NCBI RefSeq assembly: GCF_048268085.1
Contig: NZ_JBLWWF010000004.1
Span: forward strand, 195,213-259,212
From: Neptunicella sp048268085
Lineage (GTDB): Bacteria > Pseudomonadota > Gammaproteobacteria > Enterobacterales > Alteromonadaceae
Direction of reading: 5' to 3'
Length of the DNA: 64,000 nucleotides
The translations under genes and the position numbers were made by a program. The stretch's first letter is position 1, and each line of letters opens with the position of its first letter. Under the pieces are notes generated by a model, which saw only the letters and a program-made list of their open reading frames with translations, did not search any database and was not told the DNA's origin. Positions 54,718 to 63,577 of this stretch are shown in pieces.

Positions 54718-56721
54718 ATGCCGATCCCCACACTGAACAGAATCAACCACGCCCATTTATGCTTAACAATTGCCTTTGCTTGTAGTGCCTTATCATTATT
54801 TGACTCCCTACTAAGCTGGATTATCGGCTTGGTGGCCATTGCCAGTTTAATGCGCATCGCGCTTATTTTTCATTGGCAAAAACAAACCGTTTCAACCCGC
54901 ACAATTAATTTGCTGGGGGTATTAACAGCACTGACGCTAGCCTGGTTTGGATTGCAGCTGGGCTTACTGCTAGCCATGATTAATTTATTGGTGTTAGCCA
55001 TGACACTTAAATTAATGTTATTACGTACCCAAAAAGACTTTCTGCAACTGACCACACTGGTGCTGTTTTTAATTGGTTGCGGTTTTATATTTTATCAAAA
55101 CATCGGATTTACCTTATTTTACTTCACTCTTGTCATCATCACTTTGCTGTCTCTGGCGTTCTATTTCAGCCCGAGTTTAACCATCAAGCATCAGCTGCGC
55201 ATGATGCTAACGTTATCCTTTCAGGCGTTACCTATTACTCTGGCATTGTTTCTAGTGTTGCCACAAATCGGCCCTTTATGGCAAATGCCCAGCGTCAATG
55301 GGGCTAAAACCGGTTTATCCGATAACGTGAGTCCAGGTGATATTTCTCAGCTTGCCCAATCTAGCGAGTTAGCTTTCAGAGTCAGTTTTGAGCAACCTAT
55401 TCCTCCTCCACAGCAACTTTACTGGCGAACCATAGTACTAGAGCAATTTGACGGGCAGCGCTGGCAAATAGCACCACAGCGACGTCAACAGAATCAGCGA
55501 TTGCAGCTAACCAACCGCCATTTTAGACCTAAATTAACCGGCCCCTCATATCGTTATAGTGTGATTAGCGAACCCACTTTCCAACATTGGCTATATGCTT
55601 TGGATATGGCGCAAAGCAATGATCGTAGAATCTGGCAAAGTTACAGCTATCAGTTGATCAGCAAACAAGCCCAACAAAACTCGATCCAATACCAAGTTGA
55701 ATCGTGGTATCAAATGCCGTTAAATCAGGGGTTTAACGATTTTGATCAACAATTAAATTTACAAATCCCTGCAACGGGCAATCCCCGCAGCGTCGAATGG
55801 GCCGAGCAATTACGCCAACGATACCCACAGGATCAAGACTTGATAAACGCCCTACTGGCCTACTTTAAACAGCAGCCCTTTCGCTATACGTTGCGCCCCG
55901 AGCTAATGCAAACCAATATGGTCGATCAATTCCTGTTTGACTATCAGGCCGGTTTTTGTGCCCACTACGCCAGTTCCATGGCGTATATATTGAGATTAGC
56001 CGGCATCCCGGCCCGCATGGTAACTGGCTATTTAGGCGGTGAAGTTCATCAGGGGAATTACCTCAGCGTTTATCAATACGACGCTCATGCATGGGTCGAA
56101 GCGTGGCAACCTGAACAGGGTTGGGTACGTTATGATCCCACTGCGGTAGTTTCACCGGAACGACTGTTGTACGGTTTGGAACGAGCGGTAGCTTATGAAG
56201 ACAGCTTTCTAGCCGATCAGAGATTCAGTCTGGCCAAATTAAAATCTATCGCCTGGTTGAATAAAATCAGGCTGTCACTGGCCGAAATGGATTATTTATG
56301 GAGCCGTTGGGTATTGGGATTTAACCAGCAGCGTCAGCAAGATATGCTTAAGCAATTATTAGGTAACTTGCAGCCAGCTCGTGTGGCATTGATGACCTTT
56401 ATCACCTTAGTCGCTATTGCTGGATTAATTGCGTTATATCATTGGCGCCGGTGGTTTCCGATTCAAGCTGAGCCTGCCGTTCACTATTATCATCTGGCAT
56501 TAACATTATTGGCCGAAAAGCACATTATTCGTCAAACAGGCCAAGGCCCCAATGACTTCAAACAACAGATTGAACAAACCCAGCCTGACGATATTGCTCG
56601 GTCATTTAGCCTGATTAGTGACAATTTTATCCAGCACCAATATGCCCAGAGCCCCGGCAATATTCAGCTAAAACAACAACTCAGCAAACTCAAAAAGGCC
56701 CTAAAGCAAACGAAGATGTAG
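54718..56721 (+). CDS. TgpA-type transglutaminase membrane protein (DUF3488)
   Basis: A 667-residue inner-membrane protein: about six N-terminal helices (to about residue 190), a periplasmic transglutaminase-like domain with Cys in AGFCAHYASSMAYILR, His in YDAHAWVEAW and Asp in RYDPTA, then a further helix (about 555-577) and a C-terminal cytoplasmic region. Pseudomonas TgpA is essential, with a periplasmic transglutaminase activity. Its last 21 bases overlap the convergent rlmM gene. Confidence 0.94.
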   Translation: MPIPTLNRINHAHLCLTIAFACSALSLFDSLLSWIIGLVAIASLMRIALIFHWQKQTVSTRTINLLGVLTALTLAWFGLQLGLLLAMINLLVLAMTLKLMLLRTQKDFLQLTTLVLFLIGCGFIFYQNIGFTLFYFTLVIITLLSLAFYFSPSLTIKHQLRMMLTLSFQALPITLALFLVLPQIGPLWQMPSVNGAKTGLSDNVSPGDISQLAQSSELAFRVSFEQPIPPPQQLYWRTIVLEQFDGQRWQIAPQRRQQNQRLQLTNRHFRPKLTGPSYRYSVISEPTFQHWLYALDMAQSNDRRIWQSYSYQLISKQAQQNSIQYQVESWYQMPLNQGFNDFDQQLNLQIPATGNPRSVEWAEQLRQRYPQDQDLINALLAYFKQQPFRYTLRPELMQTNMVDQFLFDYQAGFCAHYASSMAYILRLAGIPARMVTGYLGGEVHQGNYLSVYQYDAHAWVEAWQPEQGWVRYDPTAVVSPERLLYGLERAVAYEDSFLADQRFSLAKLKSIAWLNKIRLSLAEMDYLWSRWVLGFNQQRQQDMLKQLLGNLQPARVALMTFITLVAIAGLIALYHWRRWFPIQAEPAVHYYHLALTLLAEKHIIRQTGQGPNDFKQQIEQTQPDDIARSFSLISDNFIQHQYAQSPGNIQLKQQLSKLKKALKQTKM

Positions 56722-57759
56722 CGTGATTTCTTCTCTGTCATGGTACAAATGCTTGGCTTTTAACTGATAGGATTGTGAGCCTAACACTTGCTGTATTATC
56801 TCACGGGCCTGCAAATAGGTTTCGAAACGACGCTTCATTGGCAATTTCAAATTAAAAATAGCTTCCTTACAATCACCGTCGTTGATCCACTGTGCCATTA
56901 AGCGAGCCACTTTATCTGGCCGTTCAATCATATCGCATACCAGCCAATGTACATTTTTCTTTTTGGGTCGATATTTGAAGCCATCTTCCTGAAAGTGTTT
57001 CACCTGCCCGGTTTCCATCAACGATTCAGCCATCATGCCATTATCAATGGCTTGCACAAACAACCCGCGTTGTACCAGCTGATACGTCCAACCACCGGGA
57101 CAAGCTCCTAAGTCAACGGCATGCATGCCCGCTAAAAAGCGTTGTTGTTGCTCTTGCCTGGTTAAGAACAGATGAATCGCTTCTTCGAGTTTTAAGGTTG
57201 AACGACTGGGCGCCTGACTGGGGAATTTAAGGCGTAAAATACCCAAGGGCAATGGCGAGTTATTGGCGGGAAAACTAATACCAATAAAGGCTTCTTGTCC
57301 GCTGACAAAAAACACATGTAAAACAGGTTTGCCGCTGTGAATATCCTTGGTCAGTTTATGCTGTTTTCTTAATGCCTGTCGCAAAGGAACCGTGATTTTC
57401 TTGCAAAACTTGGACAGCTCACGTCCATCGGTAGTATCGGCATATTCCACCCGTAACTCACCACATAGCGGTAATTCGTCACAAGCTTGTAATAGCGGCC
57501 CAATGCGATCCTGTAAATCGAGCTGGGCAAAATACTCATTAAATGTGAAAAACTGCCGGGCAAATACCAGCTCATCCAAGGGTAATTTTTCTACCAGCTT
57601 TTGGGCATCCTCTGCCTGATAACAGTCAAAACGGACAAAACCACAATTAGCCTTGGTTTTAACAAAACCATAGCACTCATATTCAGCAGCCTTATGCTGG
57701 ATCTCATTAGCCAAGTCATTTTCGAATCCGGCACGACAATATAACAATACTCCGGCCAT
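56701..57759 (-). CDS. rlmM: 23S rRNA C2498 2'-O-methyltransferase RlmM
   Basis: SAM-dependent methylation of 23S rRNA before 50S assembly. The 352 residues start MAGVLLYCRAGFENDLANEIQ, with an N-terminal THUMP-like region and a Rossmann methyltransferase fold (AVDLGACPGGWTYQL, SAM loop). Conserved VHWLVCDMIERP and NLKLPMKRR follow. Its ATG overlaps the ygdD stop by one base, and the ygdD-rlmM pairing is that of E. coli. Confidence 0.95.
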   Translation of the reverse strand: MAGVLLYCRAGFENDLANEIQHKAAEYECYGFVKTKANCGFVRFDCYQAEDAQKLVEKLPLDELVFARQFFTFNEYFAQLDLQDRIGPLLQACDELPLCGELRVEYADTTDGRELSKFCKKITVPLRQALRKQHKLTKDIHSGKPVLHVFFVSGQEAFIGISFPANNSPLPLGILRLKFPSQAPSRSTLKLEEAIHLFLTRQEQQQRFLAGMHAVDLGACPGGWTYQLVQRGLFVQAIDNGMMAESLMETGQVKHFQEDGFKYRPKKKNVHWLVCDMIERPDKVARLMAQWINDGDCKEAIFNLKLPMKRRFETYLQAREIIQQVLGSQSYQLKAKHLYHDREEITLHLRLL

Positions 57760-58130
57760 TAAACATGACTCCTAAGTGCACTGACCACCAATAGCAGCCA
57801 ACCCATCATCAAACATATCCCGCCGATGGGCGTAACCGGACCTAACCAGCTCATACCGGTTAATAACAACATATAAATACTGCCACTAAATAACAGTACC
57901 CCAGCCAACATAAAACCGGCCGACCATCGTAATAGCTTATCGGCCTGTTGGCGGTATAAAATCACCAGCAAAATCAAGCCTAAACAATGAAAGAACTGAA
58001 AACGCACAGCCGTTTGCCAGCTGAGTAATTGGCCTTCAGTTAAGATGGATTTCAAACCGTGGGCACCAAACGCACCCGCGACAACAGCAATAAAAGCCAA
58101 TAATGCAGCCGAGGCTAGGGTTTTACGCAT
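57759..58130 (-). CDS. ygdD: DUF423 family membrane protein YgdD
   Basis: A 123-residue protein with four membrane helices and the family patterns AGAFGAHGLK, FQFFHCLGL and GPVTPIGG. Function unknown. It overlaps the upstream hydrolase gene by 16 bases and rlmM by one. Confidence 0.9.
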   Translation of the reverse strand: MRKTLASAALLAFIAVVAGAFGAHGLKSILTEGQLLSWQTAVRFQFFHCLGLILLVILYRQQADKLLRWSAGFMLAGVLLFSGSIYMLLLTGMSWLGPVTPIGGICLMMGWLLLVVSALRSHV

Positions 58131-58732
58131 AACTGTTCCTGTATAAATTGCTGAATAAAACGCGCCGCCGCATCCAAATGTTGAGCATGGCTATAACCAC
58201 TGGATTTATTGGGTTTAAAACTATGGTCACCGCTGGCTAATATCTGACACTGGATATTATCAGGTAGCCGATAACTCGCTATTTCATCAGCACGGCCAAA
58301 CGTATCTTTTTCGCCTTGAATGATCAGCAAAGGCTTGTTTAACGTATATAAATGTTCGGTACGCAATTTTTCCGGCTTACCCGGTGGATGAAAAGGATAA
58401 CCTAAGCATATCCCAGCTTGCGCTTGTACTTCATTGAGGATCAAACTCGCTACCCTGCCCCCCATGGATTTACCACCAATAAAAAGTGGCAATGAGCGAT
58501 TACGACTGTCTATTTGTTGAATAAATGCCTCTTGCAAATGTGGCATCCTATCTGGTGGTCGGCGTTTCCCGGTCGCTTGAATCGTTTGCATATAGGGGAA
58601 ATCAAAACAACTAACCAGAATCCCCCTCTCGGTTAAACGGCCAGCCATGTCTTGAATAAAATCGCTATTACTGCCGGCTCCCGCTCCGTGTGCCAAAATC
58701 AATTCGGCTATCGGTTGATTATTCAATTCCAT
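58115..58732 (-). CDS. Alpha/beta-hydrolase, KANL3/Tex30-like
   Basis: A 205-residue protein of the KANL3/Tex30 hydrolase family: LAHGAGAGSNSDFI, nucleophile elbow GGKSMGGRVAS, a late Asp in IIQGEKDTFG and His in SGDHSFKP. The ATG at 58732 has AGGA five bases upstream; the frame opens earlier at 58786. The substrate is unknown. It overlaps gcvA by 14 bases and ygdD by 16, so it is wedged into the gcvA-ygdD-rlmM string. Confidence 0.87.
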   Translation of the reverse strand: MELNNQPIAELILAHGAGAGSNSDFIQDMAGRLTERGILVSCFDFPYMQTIQATGKRRPPDRMPHLQEAFIQQIDSRNRSLPLFIGGKSMGGRVASLILNEVQAQAGICLGYPFHPPGKPEKLRTEHLYTLNKPLLIIQGEKDTFGRADEIASYRLPDNIQCQILASGDHSFKPNKSSGYSHAQHLDAAARFIQQFIQEQLCVKP

Positions 58733-59627
58733 AGGTATCCTGCTCTTGCACCACTTGGCTAAGCAACCAATCTTTAAAGGCGACAATTTTACCTAATTCA
58801 GCCTGCGATTGGTGGCACACAAAATAGTAGGCATGACGACTGACTAACTTTTCGGCGAACGGGCAAATTAAACGTCCCGCGGCAATTTCGGGACGCGCCA
58901 GAATACTGTGCCCTAATGCCACTCCCTGCCCAATGGCAGCCGCTTGCAATACTAACATCGAGTGACTAAATATCGGCCCATGATTAACATTGACCCCTTT
59001 GACATCGAAATAGCGGATCCAGTCTTTCCAGCCTTGCCTGGAATTATCGTGTAGCAGGTTGTGGTTACGTAAATCATCCAATTGTTGCAAGGGTTTACCA
59101 CTTTGGATTAATAGCGGTGAACACATTGGCGTGAGAAATTCAGTATGCAGTTTCTCACTATATAGGCCGGGCCACTTGCCGCGTCCATAATAAATCGCCA
59201 CATCGACATCGTCAGTTAAAAACCCTTCATCAAAATCCACTGCTTTAATACGCACGTCAATATCAGGGTGCAATTTGCTAAAATCATGAATGCGCGGCAC
59301 CAACCACTGAGCGGCAAAACTGGGCGGCAGACTGACAGTAATCGTACCTTTACTACCACGAGCCAATAAGCGCTGAGTGGCATCGTGCAGACCACTAAAC
59401 ACATCCTTAATATCCAGAAAATAGCCTTGTCCTTCTTCAGTTAAAAGAAGGCTGCGGTTCTTACGCAAAAACAGCTTAATACCTAAATAGTCTTCAAGCG
59501 CTTTAATTTGATGACTAACAGCCGCTTGAGTGACAAATAATTCCTCTGCCGCACGAGTAAAGCTTAAATGTCGGGCGGCAGATTCAAAGGCTCTCAGGGA
59601 GTTAAGCGATGGCAGGCGTTGTGACAT
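58719..59627 (-). CDS. gcvA: LysR-family regulator GcvA
   Basis: Regulator of the glycine cleavage system in E. coli. The 302 residues begin MSQRLPSLNSLRAFESAARHLSFTRAAEELFVTQ, the usual GcvA N-terminus (given in part: LPSLNSLRAFESAARH), with the HTH at about 7-65. The order gcvA-(hydrolase)-ygdD-rlmM supports the name. It starts directly after the kdsA stop with no gap. The gcv genes are not in this window. Confidence 0.9.
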   Translation of the reverse strand: MSQRLPSLNSLRAFESAARHLSFTRAAEELFVTQAAVSHQIKALEDYLGIKLFLRKNRSLLLTEEGQGYFLDIKDVFSGLHDATQRLLARGSKGTITVSLPPSFAAQWLVPRIHDFSKLHPDIDVRIKAVDFDEGFLTDDVDVAIYYGRGKWPGLYSEKLHTEFLTPMCSPLLIQSGKPLQQLDDLRNHNLLHDNSRQGWKDWIRYFDVKGVNVNHGPIFSHSMLVLQAAAIGQGVALGHSILARPEIAAGRLICPFAEKLVSRHAYYFVCHQSQAELGKIVAFKDWLLSQVVQEQDTYGIE

Positions 59628-60479
59628 TTAGTTGGCACTGGTATCCAATGGAGGAAAGCTTTTAACTAATTGGTCAATCGCTTGCATCTGTTGTAAATAA
59701 GGTTCAAGTTTATCCAATTGCAATGCGCACGGGCCATCACATTTGGCCTGATTTGGATCGGGATGGGCCTCAATAAATAATCCGGCAATACCTAATGCCA
59801 TGCCGCTACGGGCTAATTGAGTAGCCTGGGCTCGACGACCATCGGCGGAATCTTCCCGTCCACCCGGACGCTGCAAAGCATGTGTGGCGTCAAAAATAAC
59901 CGGTGCCATTTGTGTCATTTCATCCATGGCGAGCATATCTACCACCAGATTGTTATAACCCATACAAGACCCACGCTCACATAGAATAATTTTATCGTTA
60001 CCCGCTTCCATAAATTTATTAATAATATGGCGCATCTCATGAGCGGCCAAAAACTGTGGCTTTTTAACGTTGATCACCGCACCGGTTTTGGCCATAGCGA
60101 CGACTAAATCGGTTTGACGAGCGAGAAAAGCCGGTAATTGGATCACATCCACCACTTCAGCCACTGGCGCGGCTTGCCAAGGTTCGTGCACATCGGTAAT
60201 TAACGGCACATCAAACGCCGCCTTAATTTCAGCAAAAATTTTCAGCCCTTCTTCCATTCCGGGCCCACGATAAGAATTGACTGACGAACGGTTGGCTTTA
60301 TCAAAAGAGGCTTTAAACACATAAGGAATGCCCAATCTGTCGGTGACGGTTTTATAATGCTCCACAATCCGCATGGCTAGATCTCTGGATTCCAGTACAT
60401 TCATTCCCCCAAACAGTACAAAAGGTTGATCATTGGCAACTTTACGGCCAGCAACATCAATCATCTGTAGATTTTTCAT
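59628..60479 (-). CDS. kdsA: 3-deoxy-8-phosphooctulonate synthase
   Basis: Condenses arabinose 5-phosphate with phosphoenolpyruvate to make KDO 8-phosphate for lipopolysaccharide. The 283 residues contain FGGMNVLESRDLAMR, FKASFDKANRSS, NVKKPQFLAAHEM, CERGSCMGYNNLV and DATHALQRPGG, all hallmarks. It follows sirB1 after 107 bases, as in enterics. Confidence 0.97.
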   Translation of the reverse strand: MKNLQMIDVAGRKVANDQPFVLFGGMNVLESRDLAMRIVEHYKTVTDRLGIPYVFKASFDKANRSSVNSYRGPGMEEGLKIFAEIKAAFDVPLITDVHEPWQAAPVAEVVDVIQLPAFLARQTDLVVAMAKTGAVINVKKPQFLAAHEMRHIINKFMEAGNDKIILCERGSCMGYNNLVVDMLAMDEMTQMAPVIFDATHALQRPGGREDSADGRRAQATQLARSGMALGIAGLFIEAHPDPNQAKCDGPCALQLDKLEPYLQQMQAIDQLVKSFPPLDTSAN

Positions 60480-60586
60480 CGCTTACATCCTCATAAGATA
60501 AAATAAGGGCTAATCATACCTGATTAAACCCAATTCTGAATAATAGCGTTATGCCAATAGAATAGAAAACGTTAGATAATAACGAC

Positions 60587-61387
60587 TTAATGCAATACTA
60601 CCGGAAGCGGCTCAAGATGACGCAATTGCAATTTTAGCAATTGAGCAGCCGGATCACTGGGACATTGGCGGATAAAGTATTGATAATCAGCCAGTGCTAC
60701 CTTAAAACATTGTAACTGGTGTAATAAAAACCCACGATCACGACGTTCATAGGGATCATCAGGACAAAGTTCGATTAATAAATCTACACATTGTAATGCT
60801 TGAGCAAAACGCTGTTCATCCATAAAAGCCGCTTTAAGATTAGTCAGTAACCGTACGATAGTCGTGTGCGTATCGGCTGTATCCAACTGCTCTGGCTCCA
60901 TTTCCTCTTCACCGGTGATCAGGGTATATAACGCGCAAACCTGTTGATAATTGAGAAAACGTCCATTCAGGGGATCGATAAAATAACGTCGCTGTTGCCC
61001 CAATTGCAAACACAGTAAATAATGGCCCGGGAAGTTAATCCCCTTAACATTAAAGCCAAGCTGGTTAGCAATATTTTCAAAAATAATCGCAATGCTAACG
61101 GATAACCCACTACGATAATCCAGCACTTTGTCGACTAAACATAAATCTGAATTCAAACTGGCCGCATTGCCTGATGTAAACAGCTGTTCGGCGTAAAAAC
61201 ACCGTACCAGTTGCTTAAAATCCTGGAGTGTATGCTTATCCTGATTGACTTGGCAGTCACTCACTAAGTCAGCAACTAACTGATGGTATCCGCTCAGCTC
61301 AATGGTTGGATTAAATAACTTAGCCAGATATAAAGCCGCATCCAGCGTATTATCCAGCTCGATAAACTGTTTTAAAGTGCTTGTCAT
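60587..61387 (-). CDS. sirB1: SirB1 family protein (transglutaminase-like with TPR)
   Basis: A 266-residue protein with a transglutaminase-like core (DYRSGLSVSIAIIFENIANQLG is its centre; the core reads SGLSVSIAIIFENIA) and GINFPGHYLL, then a TPR-like C-terminal part (CPDDPYERRDRGFLLHQL). The family is YchA/SirB1 of unknown activity. It is 12 bases from sirB2 and upstream of kdsA, the classical order. Confidence 0.9.
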   Translation of the reverse strand: MTSTLKQFIELDNTLDAALYLAKLFNPTIELSGYHQLVADLVSDCQVNQDKHTLQDFKQLVRCFYAEQLFTSGNAASLNSDLCLVDKVLDYRSGLSVSIAIIFENIANQLGFNVKGINFPGHYLLCLQLGQQRRYFIDPLNGRFLNYQQVCALYTLITGEEEMEPEQLDTADTHTTIVRLLTNLKAAFMDEQRFAQALQCVDLLIELCPDDPYERRDRGFLLHQLQCFKVALADYQYFIRQCPSDPAAQLLKLQLRHLEPLPVVLH

Positions 61388-61399
61388 GACAAATATAAT

Positions 61400-61774
61400 T
61401 TAGGAAAGCAGGTATGGTTGTTTAAATACAGCCAACTTGAGAATTAATACGATACAGCCCATCGCCAGAATAAAATATCCCCAACGAGCCGCTCCTGCCT
61501 GAGATTTTAGGGTTAATACCCCAAATAGAATATACCCCACTAACAATATCACTTTTTCGGTGAGCCAATTATCCATTCCTGGATATTGCGAGATTAATAC
61601 ACACAATACAGCGGCACTTAACAATAGAAAAGTATCAATAATATGAGGAGCTATTTTCACCCATTTTTTAGTGAGCATGGCAGAACCGGCATTCAACCAG
61701 ATAAAACGGATGATAAAAAATAAAATACTAATGACGGCCAGCGTCATATGCAGATGTTTAAACATTAAATACAT
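61400..61774 (-). CDS. sirB2: SirB2 family membrane protein
   Basis: A 124-residue protein with four membrane helices and the family start KHLHMTLAVISILFFIIRF. Either ATG 61774 or 61765 could be used. Function unknown. It lies next to sirB1, but 184 bases separate it from the HD-GYP gene, where prmC would usually lie. Confidence 0.9.
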   Translation of the reverse strand: MYLMFKHLHMTLAVISILFFIIRFIWLNAGSAMLTKKWVKIAPHIIDTFLLLSAAVLCVLISQYPGMDNWLTEKVILLVGYILFGVLTLKSQAGAARWGYFILAMGCIVLILKLAVFKQPYLLS

Positions 61775-61958
61775 GCAGATCCCCGAAGATAAATCTATTT
61801 TAATGGCATATTGTTATTATTAGCCGCTACTCTAATAGCTGCTGGATATAAAATCGAGTGTTGTATTAACCTTTAAGACTAAGCAACTGAAAGTTAACTT
61901 AATTTAACCAACGGGCTGACCCGGCCGCCCACAAGTCGCATTGCTAACCCAGGATGAG

Positions 61959-63518
61959 CTAATCATTGAAGTCACGATGTTGTTCAATAATACTTTCAAT
62001 TTTATCAATATGTTGCATAAACAAATCGACTAAATCAGGATCAAACTGCTTGCCCTTTTGTTGCTTTATTGTGGCTTGCGCCTTTTCAGCTGACCAGGGT
62101 TGTTTATAACAGCGGGTACTGCGCAACACGTCATACACGTCAGCTAAAGCGGTTATACGACTAAAAATATTAATTTGCTCACCCTGTAAGCCACTAGGAT
62201 AACCTTGACCATCCCAATGTTCATGATGATCTCGTGCAATCAACGCCGCGGTTTGAATGACCGGACGTTGCGAGTTTTTCAACAATTCATAGCCAATAAG
62301 GGCGTGTGTGTGCATCACTTCCCGCTCATCCTCGTCCAACTCGGCTGGTTTACGCATAATATGTTCGGGCATGCCTAATTTACCCACATCATGCAATGGC
62401 ACTGCGACACGCAAGGTTTTTAAATCTTCTTCGTTTAGGCCGTATTCAATTCCCAGCAACTGGGTTATCTCAATCACCCGCTTAACATGATTGCTTTTAT
62501 GCACGGCATGTTCGTCGATAGCCTGACCAAGACGTTCAATCACCTCTTGCTGAGTGTCTTCAATATCTTTGGCCAGCAGGACATTATCAAATGCAATTTG
62601 CACATTCTGGGCAAACAGTTCGATCATATTCTTGTCCAGTTCACTCAATTTACGCGGTAAACCAGACATATATAACAATGCACCACGCTGAAACTTACTA
62701 TTACAAAAAGCCACTATATGATCTTCACCATATACAATGTCCTTTTTTAACAGCGCATTCCGGCAACTTTCCAATCTGGCGCCTGACATCACATCATTTA
62801 AACGCTTACCCTCAAAGCGGCTATATTCACCGCAACCGGAAAACACAAAATATTCAATCGAATCGACATCTTCAATTGGAATTGGTCCCGCCACAGCAGA
62901 GGTGAGATAGACTGCATCTTCAGTGCCGCCCAGTAAAGAGGAAAGCTGTTGCACAATACCTTCGATGAATTGCTCAAGGGAACGCAAACTAAATAAATCC
63001 GCCGAAGCACGAATGATTTTTTCCAGCCCTTGGCGGTTTTCATCAATAACCACAATATCCCGATAAGAACGCAAGGTCGAAATAATTACGGTAAACAATT
63101 TTTGGGCGGTTAATTCGGTTTTGGATTTGTAATCGTTAATATCGTAATTGATTATTACGTCACGCTCCGGAGCTTGGCCTGGTTGGCCTGTTCGCAAGAT
63201 AATACGAGTGTAGTTATTGTGTAGTTCTTCACGGATGTACTTGGCAACTTCCAATCCGGCGTGATCAGATTCCATGACGACGTCAAGTAACACAATGGCG
63301 ATATCATTATGATCACGGAAGGCTTGTTTAGCTTCTTCACCGCTATAAGCGCTGACAAAATCCAGTCCTTTTTCCTGAAAATGAAAGTCACTTAACGCTA
63401 GTTTTGTTACTGTATGGATCTCTGGTTCATCGTCAACGATCAAAATTTTCCAATTACTACGATCGGCCAATTCCGGTTCATCTTCTGTTTCATCAGCAAA
63501 CAAAAAATCGTCTGACAT
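61959..63518 (-). CDS. Response regulator with DUF3369 and HD-GYP domains
   Basis: 519 residues: receiver about 20-145 (ILIVDDEP; phospho-acceptor Asp in IVLLDVVMESD), a DUF3369 GAF-like middle (about 165-320) and an HD-GYP domain (about 325-510). The HD-GYP motifs are intact: HDVGKLGMP, HTHALIGYELL, HHEHWDGQGYPSGL and ALADVYDVL. It should hydrolyse c-di-GMP. The ATG at 63518 has GGAGG at good spacing; the frame opens at a GTG 15 bases earlier. No kinase gene lies beside it. It sits between prmC and sirB2. Confidence 0.93.
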   Translation of the reverse strand: MSDDFLFADETEDEPELADRSNWKILIVDDEPEIHTVTKLALSDFHFQEKGLDFVSAYSGEEAKQAFRDHNDIAIVLLDVVMESDHAGLEVAKYIREELHNNYTRIILRTGQPGQAPERDVIINYDINDYKSKTELTAQKLFTVIISTLRSYRDIVVIDENRQGLEKIIRASADLFSLRSLEQFIEGIVQQLSSLLGGTEDAVYLTSAVAGPIPIEDVDSIEYFVFSGCGEYSRFEGKRLNDVMSGARLESCRNALLKKDIVYGEDHIVAFCNSKFQRGALLYMSGLPRKLSELDKNMIELFAQNVQIAFDNVLLAKDIEDTQQEVIERLGQAIDEHAVHKSNHVKRVIEITQLLGIEYGLNEEDLKTLRVAVPLHDVGKLGMPEHIMRKPAELDEDEREVMHTHALIGYELLKNSQRPVIQTAALIARDHHEHWDGQGYPSGLQGEQINIFSRITALADVYDVLRSTRCYKQPWSAEKAQATIKQQKGKQFDPDLVDLFMQHIDKIESIIEQHRDFND

Positions 63519-63577
63519 CCTTGAATCCTCCACAAATTAAAAGAGCTTAAACTGACATAACAGGGCTAAACACTGTA

